44,374 bases of DNA from NCBI GenBank assembly GCA_027596195.1, contig JADGJG010000102.1, positions 1 through 44,374 on the forward strand, in the 5' to 3' direction. Position 1 is the first letter of the stretch, and every line of letters starts with the position of its first letter. A model generated the notes under the pieces. The model worked only from the letters and a program-made list of their open reading frames with translations, did no database searches and was not told the origin of the DNA. The DNA comes from Podochytrium sp. JEL0797 (Eukaryota; Chytridiomycota; Chytridiomycetes; Chytridiales; Chytriomycetaceae). Of this stretch, positions 10,409 through 21,148 are shown one piece after another. Both the position numbers and the translations under genes were made by a program.

Positions 10409-13400
10409 TTAAACTTCCACTGGTCTGATGAGAGGTTTACGGATATGGCGCATTTGGCTTCCTGCTTCTTGAGGTTTGAAAGGCGCAAAGGCTCCGTAAG
10501 GCTTGGGGATCGGCAATTCACCGACTCCAGAAGAGTCCGGAACATACGCGTTTGGACGAGGTTCAGCAGTTGTGCGTACGTGATTAAACACAAAGAAGTT
10601 GTCCGAATCGCTGGTGTTCCAAAATATCGTTAATTGGCGGTTTGAGCTGCAGGAGTTCACTTACACATCGATAAAGTTCGGGCTGCTTTCCTTTTCGTGC
10701 CTTTCGCGGATTGCCATTGCATCGGTTTCGCGCCTTTTGCGCATTCGCTCCTTCTGCAAAAATTCCTTCTCGATTTCTTCCATGGGAACTTCGCCATTCG
10801 ACAAGCGGTGTCTGGCCTCTTCGAGCAGCATTTCCTAAGCATCTCATAGTCAGAACCAATAATCACAGGTTTGATTTGATTTGATCCAAACCTTTTCGCA
10901 CTTTTCTTGGTAAAGGCCCATAGCCATTGCCTGATACATGGAAAGCTCCGACACCTTTGCCATCATTTCACGCGTTGAATGTTTGATCTTCTTGGATAAA
11001 TCGTTCAATCTCGTTGCGACATCATATGATTCCATTCGTCCATCTATTGTCTGCTTTTTGAGGCGGGACGTGAGAGTTGAGACTTCTTCAAGGAGCAGGT
11101 CTTTTTCCAACAGCCGTTCCTTGATGCGTTCGAAAGGGGAGTCAGATATGAGAAAGGCTTGAAATGACATACCTCTTTTTCAGCAAGCATTAGTTCCAAT
11201 CGTGTAATTTTTTCAAGCAATTCGCTCTGATTGTCATCCACTCCTTTGAGATCATTACACCTGTCTGGATTTTCCGGGTTTTCCATCTTGGCACTGAGCT
11301 CATTGGATCGCTCAATGCATTTCGATAACTCGTGTTGGAGCTGTTGGGCCTCTTGTCTGACCTTATCCGCGTCACCACTCAGCCTCTTTTTCAATTCCAA
11401 GCGTCTCTGCATTTCCGCTTTGACAATCTTCAGTTTCCGCATTTCTTCCTTGCGTTCCGTCAGTGCAGTCTCTCCGTTTTGCATGATTCCAGTAAGGACA
11501 TTCAATCGTTCATAGAGAATACACAGCTCATCGTTTCTGTCGAGAAGATGGATTCCAACCGAGTTTCTGTCCTTGACTGCTCTCTCGTATCGTTCTTTTA
11601 GCCTGACCATGTCTTCTTCCGCGGAATTGATGACTGAGTTCAGGGTCTCGATGCTGCACAGATGCTGATCGATTTGGTCTGACGGCTTGCTATTAGAATT
11701 CATACAGGAGCTACAATGGATAAGACGAACCTCTTCGTTCTCGGTAGGTTGCCAGCAGTTTGTTTGCGTCATTCTTGGCAGCGTCTCGAACCGCATATGC
11801 TGCCGTATTATCTTGCCTTCGTTTCTGAACAATATATCAGCACGTGCTATAAGTGTTTCTGTAATATTTACCGTCAGCTCGTGATCCTTGTGGGTGATTT
11901 CATGGCGCAAGATTTCAACTTCATTGGAAAGAATCTTGATCTTTTCTTTCATTTCAGCAGCTCGTTGAGCAGCTGCTTGGATTTGGTTCACCTAAGCTCC
12001 GTTTGGAAATAAATCAACATATTCAAACAGCGGTTAATACTCACGTATTTGTTGCGTTCGTTTTTGACAATGTCGTACAGAGTTTGAAACTCCTTCAGCC
12101 TCGCAAGAGGTTCTTCGCACTTATTTGCCGCTTCTGAAATCGCCAAGTCTTTGATTTGAAGATCGTCATTTACGAGTCGATATTTGTTTTGAATCCGAAT
12201 CAATTCGCGGCTCTAAATATTCGTTGAGAATGGCCCTCCAGAGAATTAAGCAAACCTTAATGTCACGATCTCCCGTTAAAGTTTCAATCTGTCTAGCAAG
12301 AGACGTTCGTCGCTCAACGACTTCTTCGAGCTCTCTCTCCATTCGGCGATTCAGTTCGAGTTGAGCTGCCATTTTTTCTTTTTCCTCCTTCTCGGCACCA
12401 CTGAGATTGACGAAATTATAGAGCCCAATATCAATCGATTTTCTCATTTCAACCATTCGGCGTTTCTGGTACGTTTCTTCGCGTTGCAGCAGCTCAAGTT
12501 CGCGATTGAAGTCAGCCAACTGCTTTCGAATACTCGGACCAGACATTTTGACATTATTCACGGTCAGCTCTAATCTCCTGTGAGTTTTCAACTGGATTTC
12601 CTTGTCACGCACAACGCGAAGGAGGATATCATGGTCTTTGTTGTTCTGTGATTGGACGCGATTTTGGTTCATCGAATTTCAAAACGTTCAAAGTTACCGT
12701 AGTAACAGCATTTCTGATGGACATCTCCAGGCGCACTCTCTCTGCCCGTTGAATTGAAAGCTGTTCCTTTGCATATTCGTGATCTTTGAAAATCTCATCG
12801 CATCCCCTCTCCATATCCATGATTTCTGCGCGCCGTTCTTCATACTCTGCTGCTTGATCGAGTTTAATTTCTTCGAATTCCTGTTGGAAGAGTGTCAGCT
12901 TTTGCACGCATCAGATGCCGAGAATCTCAGTATACCCTCTTGTGGCGCGCCAGACGTTCAATCTCACGATCCAATTGCTGTGCCAATGTGCTTTGCTTCA
13001 CATTCTCGATCACAAGAGAGGAAATAGCATCGCGTAAAATATCGGATTGTTTCCTGTTCGTCAAATGTGTGAATTCATTTCCCCCACCCTTCCCCAAAGT
13101 ACGTACATAATCTTTTGCGGCATTTCAGAAGCTCTTGCCAAGGCAGCTGCGTGTTTTCCTTTCTCGATATCGAGACGTTCTTTGTCGCCCAGTACAATTT
13201 CGTATGTGATTTCCTTCTCTTCGAGGTCTTTTTCCAAGTTTTCAACTTGGTGCCTTCGTTGAGAGATGTCAAGCTGAAATCAAATCAGCGTAAGAACATA
13301 AATATTCCACCACCGTTTTGATATATACCTTGAGCTCCTTGATGGAAACAATAAGCTGAGGCTCCAACATATCGGCTTTATGCTTTCTGATTTCGTCAAT

Positions 13401-14359
13401 ATCTGCATTCAAGACGAGCTTCTGAGCCATTGATTCACTGATATCTGAGGCAAGTTTCTTTTCGCGCGCCGCCGATAGGCTCACTTCGTTTCCCAACTGA
13501 AGCAGAATATGTAAGACAAAGGCGGATAGAAAAATAATTTCTACCTTCACAAGCTCTCGCTTCAAATTCCCCATCTCGGCATTGTTTGTATATTGCTTGC
13601 TCTCATTCCGGTCAATTTCCATTCGTTGGTTGGTCACCTCCTGGGCTAGTTGTTTCGTACTCTTTGCCAAATTCTTATCGTAATCCCCGAAAGACAGCAG
13701 GTGTGTGTGAAGAGAGCGGACTTTTTCTTTCAAATTGAGAATGCTATGTGAATTGATCAGTGTTTTGCAGCTGGTGGTTGATCGAAACGATGATCGCGCG
13801 ATTATGGAGTCAAGAACTCACGCGTTGGCCTGGACGTTTCTGTTCCCAGCCAGTGCATCAAGGGCTTTAAAAACGGGTGCAGATTCAATACTGAAGAGGC
13901 CGCTAAAGTAGAACTTTTCCTCCTCAGTTAAGACATCATCCTCCCCGGCATCTTCGATCGCGCCCAACGCAATATTGGAATCAAATTCAGGAACAACAAC
14001 AGGGACATCCATGGCTGAAGGATCGATTTCAACTTCGGTTTCTGGTGGGGGCGGAGCCACTTCTTCAGACGCGGGAATAGAATCGGCTGGCGGTAATCCC
14101 AGAGCAACAACGGCGGGGCTCTCGGCATCCTCATCTTCTGGACTATCTTCTTCGTCGTCAATAATACTGTCTGATTCGAGATCGTCCTCCTCGTCGCCAT
14201 AATCGCCGTCTTCCTCATTGGGGTCAAGTTGATCTGGGGAAAATTCGAAGCACTCGACGCGTTAAATAGGAATCGACGAAGGCGACGGACTCGCAGGATG
14301 TATGTCTAAAGAAAGGGATGACGCCGCAATATACCTTCAAACTGCTGATCGTCGTCCAT
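10409..14359 (-). CDS. CCDC146: CCDC146/MBO2-type axonemal coiled-coil protein
   Basis: Complement of 15 exons: 10409..10610,10665..10834,10892..11119,11173..11678,11731..11824,11872..11991,12045..12212,12256..12645,12698..12880,12936..13053,13107..13273,13329..13496,13545..13743,13822..14233,14335..14359; 1049 aa. Flagellar/centriolar protein; the Chlamydomonas homologue MBO2 sets flagellar waveform. After a 150-residue acidic N-terminus, nearly the whole chain is heptad-rich coiled coil. The family signature is the C-terminus: [26 protein letters not shown] and [14 protein letters not shown], plus the upstream [20 protein letters not shown] segment and [16 protein letters not shown]. All 14 introns (43-101 nt) keep phase. 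The GTTCGT...GTCAG intron before DQIDQHLC was the hardest to place. Its presence implies a flagellated zoospore. Confidence 0.93.
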
Positions 14360-14435
14360 CGCGTATATTTGTGACAATGACGAGAAAAAACAGAAACGCG
14401 AAGAGGTGTTTTATTTTCACAATTTAGAGAGCTCA

Positions 14436-15170
14436 TCAAGCGCCTTTACACTTGTATTTCTTCTTTTCGAGAAGAGCGAGATTAATTTGAATGTCGCGTA
14501 TGGAGGCACACATCCAAAAAGTCAGGACAAAGAAGAGGAAGGGGACGAGAAACACGAAACCCACAAATTGCATGTTGGTGAAGAAGAAGCATTCAAGAGT
14601 GGGAACGAGGGAAGTGACTGCTGCGCCCAAAAACAATGGAGTGGTCGTGATTGGTTGCTCGCTCGCGAGGTTTAAATTCGTTTGGAACACAAAGAGCGAG
14701 AATCCGATGGAAGCGCATGAGATCAATGCCATCCCGCTTGATAAGATGGAATCTTGAAGTTGGAAGATTGCGAAAACGAAGAACCTACACACACCACGAG
14801 TCAAAAACCCGTCACTGTCAGCGACGAACTCGAAGCTCACTTACATGAATGAGATGCAACCGGTCAATATCTGCAGCATATGGATAGTTAGGGCGTTCGA
14901 AGCATCGTTTTCTGAATGGAGGCGATCAATCAATTCGTCTTGCTCTGCAATCGAAAACCAGTCAGCTTGGCAAGTTTCATGTCAATCATCACTCCACTCA
15001 CGCTGCTCATCAAGAGGTTCAGCTAGTTGTTCATCGATAGAATCGTCCTTGAAGCCCTTCCGCTGTTTTACGGGCATGTGTTTTGTGTTCTGGTGGTGTT
15101 TTCGCAATGTTTTGGTGCGGCGACAAATTTCGTTCCAAATGTGGGCGGCCAAGACCATCGGAAACTTCAT
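14436..15170 (-). CDS. Small polytopic membrane protein, unrecognised
   Basis: Complement of join(14436..14784,14845..14944,15002..15170); 205 aa. The first ~60 residues are basic then acidic (a KQRKGF patch followed by EQLAEPLDEQQQDE) and probably cytosolic. Four hydrophobic segments follow, around CISFMFFVFAIFQLQ, SSGMALISCASIGFSLFVFQ, LFLGAAVTSLVPTLECFFF and FVGFVFLVPFLFFVLTFWM. The tail is lysine-rich (EKKKYKCKGA). Introns are 57 and 60 nt with GTGAGT and GTAAGT donors. I do not recognise the family. The start codon 15170 overlaps the proposed start of the divergent prominin-like gene by 32 nt, so one of the two starts is probably misplaced. Confidence 0.7.
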
Positions 15171-18080
15171 ATTCCTCGATCAACGAGATACTAGTCTAGA
15201 AATCCCAACAGCTCCCGCAGATGTCACAGCATGGGGAAATTTTGGCCGAGGGTTTCGAACGATGCTGCATGGCGGAGAAATCGGTTTGCCGGTCAACGCG
15301 ATTTCGAACGGACAGTTCAACACATCCGTGATCGGAACGAGTTATGGAGGGATCATTCTATTTTTGACTGTTCTGGCTCTGGCTGGGATCACGGCGATTC
15401 CGATCGCAGCGTGCATGGGCTGCTGCTGCTTGAAACCAAATAAGAAGAGCAAAAGACCCAGCAAATTCAAAGACCGATGTTCTCTCGCGACTCTCATATC
15501 CAGCGCATTTTGCGTGTGGTAATTTTGAATCCGCGTTCAGTGCATTTCTAAATCCTTTTCACGGCAGCGCTGGTTTTTTGGGAGGCTTGAGGGCCAACGC
15601 CCCATTCTCGGACGGCTTATCAGGCGTAATAACTGGCCTTGAGGCTATTGTCGAAGATACCAGTCAGTTCACGACAGATTTTCCGGTCCAAGTTGCACAA
15701 ATGGCATCCAACGTTCGAACGGCTGTCAAAAGCGGACTTGAATTGACTCCAACGTATCTTGATAATAATGCTATTGCAGCTTCAATTTCAGCACCGGCAT
15801 CGCGTGTTGTTTCAATTCTTGGAGTGGCAAACAGTGCTTTCACGACCGTGTCAACAAACGCCGCACCGTTGGACGCGATTATTTCTAGTATTCAGAGAAA
15901 AATAGTCTCTTTAAATACGCTACTTTCGAACATTCACGCGGAAGTAACGGTAATCAATGGCATTCAACATCGAAGCGGCGGTGGAACCTTTCAATTGGCG
16001 TCGCCAATCTCGGACTCCAGCAACAATGATCTGACTGCAGCATTAGCGATAAATACGGCTATTTCTGCTTGTACGAGTGGTTCTTCATTTGTGAACCAGC
16101 TCACTGCTTCGACCCTCCCGGATCAGACTCAATTCTTCAATGCATCCACTGCGCTGGTTTCAGGCTGGTCTGATATCAACAAAACCATCAGAAACGCTTT
16201 ATTAAATCGTTCAGATGATGTTTATATCGCTGTTTTGCCATCCTTGGATGGATTCCTGAATCCAACAGTTTCCGCGAGTTCTGACACTGGCCAAATGATG
16301 AGCGCCACGATGGCTGGGCTGCAAGTGATGATCGTCAATGTGATGGGTGAAAAGGGGTTGGAAGGATATGATAAAACGCGAGAGGGAATGTTTCCATTCT
16401 TGTGGGTGGTCATTCTTCTTTTGATAATCGGAATCGAAGTCGCGTGTTACTTCCGATGGGCCAAAGTAATCAAAGTGTAAGTTACTCTTATTGTACGCTC
16501 TTCGTTCTTCCTGCTTATTTATTGAATAGGCTGTTTTGGATAACTCCAGTCTTGGTTATGGTTATCCTCCTCTGTGGCACCGTCTTGTTTCTTCTGGCTG
16601 TTGCATTTGGAGACAGTGAGTGAATTTTGAGTTTGTTTCTGTTGCTTGAATTTGATTTGAATTCCCCGTTAGTTTGCCAAATTTTTTTGGACCAAAACGC
16701 GTCGAGTCTTATGGGCCTTAGTCCAGCCATTGCATCTCAAACCACCAACTTCTTTCAAGCTCGACAAAAGGACTGCCTGGACGCAGATTTGGGATGGATT
16801 CAATTGGCCACGGATATCGGACTTGTTAGTGGAACTTCGGGCAACTTCACTGACCTGGTTTCACCCACCATCAACGGGCTAAATCTGACCGTCTTGGGGA
16901 CTCTGTATTCCACAGACGTGATTCCACCAAACAGCCAGGTTGTCCAAACAGACACAGTCAGTGGGCCCGGCCATGTGCTTGAAAGCAACCTCTGCGTCCC
17001 GACAGTCAGCGCTCTTCCTTCTTCGAATGCCAATTCAATGGCAGCGGCAGTGAATGCGCTACTTGCGGATATCAATTCTCACTCTGGATCCCATGCCACG
17101 CCACCTTCGACCGAATTCACTATCGTTTCCGGATCCAATCTAGCATATTCCGATCTAACAGCATTTACGGCTCTGTTGAGTGGACTAAATAGTAGCGTCG
17201 TATCCTGGCAGACTTCTCTTGTTGCAATCAACTCGGATATTTCGCAGTTGACAAATTTATACAGCCGCTTCTCCACCAGCGCCGCAACTCTGGCGGTAAT
17301 TTCATTATCTGTCCTAATTAATTATTGAAGAATCTGATTGTTATATTCACGCAGACCCCACTTCCGGGGACTTTGTCTGCGGATTATTCGACAGTGTCCA
17401 ATGCCCTGGCTTCTTACCTGCCCTCGGCCTCAGCAATCCTTACAGCAGATATTCCGCATACTAAATACATGATGCTGAAGCAAATCGAAGCTGGGAGGAT
17501 CGTGTTTGAGAATTCACTCCCTTGCGCGAACTTTGGACACGACACTCTCGTTTTTCAAGAAGCTCTTTGTGTCGCGTTCTTGTGAGCTTCCCTCCATTTT
17601 CCTTCTTCAGACTCTATATTGACGAATCAAAAAAAGGAATCCATTGGATGCACTGTACACGAGCTTTTGCTTCGCAGGTTTGGGATTCGCGTTCTTGCTG
17701 TGGTGTTTTCCAATGATCATTGCACGGATTGCCAGAAGGAACCCGGCGGTAAAAGTTCACATTGAAGAAGACGAAGAAGTTATGGCGCCCGCATTTGCTG
17801 AGTTGGTGGAGGACGATTCCGACGACGAAGTCTCAGATGTTTGTGTGTTTTCCCGTCCCATTACTTTGAATCGCGATGCTTTTTTCTCATTCGAAAACGT
17901 ATTTCTCGTGTTCAGGAGGGTCCACCGACGCCAAACTGGACCATTTTGCCTCCGGGGCCCGGATTCCAACACGTGAATTTCCTCAAAACACTGGGAGTCA
18001 CGAAGGGGCCTTCCCCGCAACCCGAATTTCAATATATATTGCCGAATGCAACAGCACCGGCTGCAGAAGATGTCAAGTAA
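15139..18080 (+). CDS. Prominin-like five-pass membrane glycoprotein
   Basis: Join 15139..15518,15568..16476,16530..16615,16673..17295,17355..17581,17637..17838,17916..18080; 863 aa, the length of animal prominins (about 865). Prominins bind cholesterol and mark plasma-membrane protrusions. The topology matches: TM1 (about residues 69-91) followed by a cysteine-rich turn CMGCCCLKP, TM2 (115-135), a large loop with N-glycosylation sequons, TM3 (401-422), TM4 (435-456), a second large loop with conserved-type cysteines (QKDCLDADLG), TM5 (747-772) and an acidic cytosolic tail. No cleavable signal peptide is visible at the chosen ATG, so a 5' exon may be missing. Sequence identity to animal prominins looks low; the call rests mainly on architecture. 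Introns are 49-77 nt. Confidence 0.72.
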
Positions 18081-18135
18081 AAAATAAACAGTTAAAGTTT
18101 CAATATAAAAAAACGCGCTATTTTTTTGTGATTCC

Positions 18136-21102
18136 ATGACATCCCACGACGGCCATCCCACCGCACGGTTAACGCGTGTTTCTTCTTCAAGATCAGTTTC
18201 CAGCAGTCTCAGTACAACGTCGAATGAAACAGATGATGAGCAGCAGGCTGCTCAACATCTCGAAGAGACTCTTTTTGGGGCCATCAACGCCGGCGATCGC
18301 GACAAGCTGCTTAAGCTGCTGGGATCAAAGAGCGCTTCGAAAGGTTTGTGTTTATTATAGTGTGGTTGATTTGAACGCGACGATTCAATGTTAATTTCTC
18401 TTGACAGCCGTGGACTCAGATTCCCTCGACAAAGTTCTTCAACTCCTCCTGACCACCACCTACCCCAACACGGATTATTTCTATTCGCACGATCAGGAAA
18501 TATTACCGGATGCGTTGGAGCTGCTTGGACAGAGGTAAGGCTGTGTTCGATGTCAAAAGTGACAAAACTGAAGTCAAAAATTCAGTCTCGAGCACCTCAA
18601 CGCGATCCAAATCGCTTGCATCCTCGGAGATGAAGATTCGGCACTTGATATTTTGGAATTTGTGTATACGGCTACAGAAGAGATTGGTGCGCGAAAAGTG
18701 CTCTGCGAGTTTATGGGCCGAGTTTGGGGAGATGGGAACACGATTCTCCATTTGGCTTCTTTTTTGGGAATGTCTGAGCTCGTGAAACGGTTGTTAGAAT
18801 TGGGTGCGAATCCAAACAAGAAAAATGGTAGAATGTATAAACCCGTGGATTGCGCGGACACGGACGAAACGCGGATAGTCTTTAGCACGGTTTCGGAATG
18901 TAAGGAAGACTGTCGGATCCCATTATGCATTCTCATTTTCTTGCAGTGATTCGAAGCACGGCAAACCATCCGAATTACGTGTCCGAATTCTTGACCGTCA
19001 TCCAACCCAAACGCCCTGTTTCAGCACCGTTGCCAAAGAAGGATGCAGAACAATCAAAAATTCTTGGATCATCTCTCTCTCCAAATATTCCTTCATCATT
19101 AATCAATGAGGGAGCAGGGCGATCGTTTAGCCAACCGTCTCAGCCCCCCATATCTTTCGATCCACCTCCGCCAATTCACACCGACTTTTCTCCTTCCTCA
19201 AGTCGGCACTCGAAAACAAAATCCCTAGACGAGCGCGAACTATCGAGTATTATCACGCACGCAAATGGAATCCTCGGAACATATCCCGAATCTCCCACTT
19301 CAGACCGCCCGCAACGACATCCCGCCAAAAAAGTCACATTCAGCCCCGAAACTATCCTATTGGACGTATGCCAACATGGAACCGAATCCGACGCTGACCC
19401 ATTGAAAACAATCCAACAATACCTCGCCTCCGTCACCACCAACGCAGCTTGCACAACTGTCTCCCCTAGACCCGGCCACTCTCGAACCACCTCTGGAATC
19501 AGCACAATCCAATCCCCACAGCAAAGCCTCACCCTGCTCCACCTGGCGAGTGCGTATGGACACGTTGAAATTGTTCGCGAATTGTTGCAGCGTTCAGATG
19601 TGTGCGTGAACGCACGGGATAGGGAAGGCTGGACTCCGCTTCATTGCGCTTGTGCTGAGGGGCATTTGGATGTGATTCGAGTATTGTGCCGCGCTATTGG
19701 TTGGGTTTGTGAGAATGGGGAATTGAGTGTCGAAGGCGGGGGTGAGGTTTATTGGCCCATGGATGGCCCTATTGATGTGGATGCCATGAATGAAGACGGA
19801 GATATTGCAGAAAATTTAGCATTGGAAGAGAAGAAGGAAGAAATATCGCGCATTCTGAAAGGTTTGCAAACGGTTCGATTTTGAAATTTAATAACTTGAA
19901 ATGCAGAGGCCAGATTAATTCTTGGGTATGAATTCAAACGTCAAGAATTCATAATCAACGAGCCGCAGGCAAATGAATTTATCGAACACGCGTCAAGCGA
20001 AATCGATATTTCCGGAAACCCGCGCTTGGAAGAGCGCATGTCATCTCCATTTCTGCAGGGTGAAAGTACAATCACCGATGCTAATTCATCGCGATGTCCG
20101 GTATTTCCGAGCGATCAACTCTTCAACGAGCCAGCAGATCTCATTTGCGAAAATATTCTCCCAACGAATCCATCAATCAGCTCTCAAATACCAAGTGCAG
20201 ATATTCCCGATAAACTGAGCTGTGATGGAAACAGTGCGGATGAGCAGCCGACCGGTCAATGTTCTCTGGACACGCATATTTCGCCTCGAAATACTTCCAC
20301 GACTCAGGAATCTCCCTCTGAACCTCCACCAGAACCCAGAAGAAGTCCGAAACCGCTTCTTGGGACAGCAGCTCGCTTGATTGCTACATTTAACCAGAGA
20401 TCTTCGTCAATTCCGGGGCAAAGGGGTAGCCTTGGGGCAATAACACCTCTGCCTGCACCTTCTCTAGCCTTGCCGAAATCTGGACGGAGGAATACAAGCA
20501 CTTCAAGTTGTATTACCTCAAGTTCACCCACTTTAGCCACTACAACTGCACTCCTTCAGCCGTCGCAGACAAAACCTCAGTATCAATCCACGCCCCTCAA
20601 ACCAGCGCCATTACCCCGACCGACTTTTACGACTCCTATAAAATCTGCCAAGGCTGAATCCGCAGATTATATTGCTGTTGGGACCGTGTTTTCAATTTCA
20701 TCGCGACGAAGCAGCCTTCTTCAGCAACAAATCCCTCCGATTGAACGGCGATATAGCAATGCCAATAGAAACTCACCGAGAGTATCGGACCAAAAAGTAT
20801 ATGCAACGACTGGAAGTCTGCAGGAATCTTTGTCAACTGGTAGCGAAATGCTTGGCACGCTTCCGAGTCTTTCTGCCCTGCCGGCCAATATTGCATCATC
20901 TTCATGGTCATCACTGTCACCAAGCAAAAAGGAAGAAACTGCAAAGAAAAAGAAGGCACATCGCCTTTCGGAAACAACATCTGGGTATTTTGGAAGTTGG
21001 ATGGGTGTTGACGCGAAGGTAGTCGGAAATTCGGCGAATGGAAGCGCTGCGCGAAATAGTCCGCGGACGAGTAGCGAGGATACGTTCAACCATAAAGAGT
21101 AA
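18136..21102 (+). CDS. Ankyrin-repeat protein with long Ser/Pro-rich tail
   Basis: Join 18136..18343,18408..18534,18586..18899,18947..19861,19907..21102; 919 aa. The N-terminal 250 residues hold degenerate ankyrin repeats (GNTILHLASFLGMSELVKRL, LGANPNKKNGRMYKPVDCA). A later, better pair lies at about 440-520: LTLLHLASAYGHVEIVRELL and GWTPLHCACAEGHLDVIRVL, separated by a Ser/Pro-rich linker. The remaining ~390 residues are low-complexity Ser/Thr/Pro with basic clusters and probable phosphorylation sites. There are no membrane segments. Ankyrin repeats suggest a protein-binding scaffold; the partner is unknown. Introns are 64, 51, 47 and 45 nt, all phase-consistent. The stop is 47 bp before the next start on the same strand. 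Confidence 0.82.
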
Positions 21103-21148
21103 AGTGGCGTGTTGGAATATTTCCGATTGTTTTTTGTTTTCCCAAATA

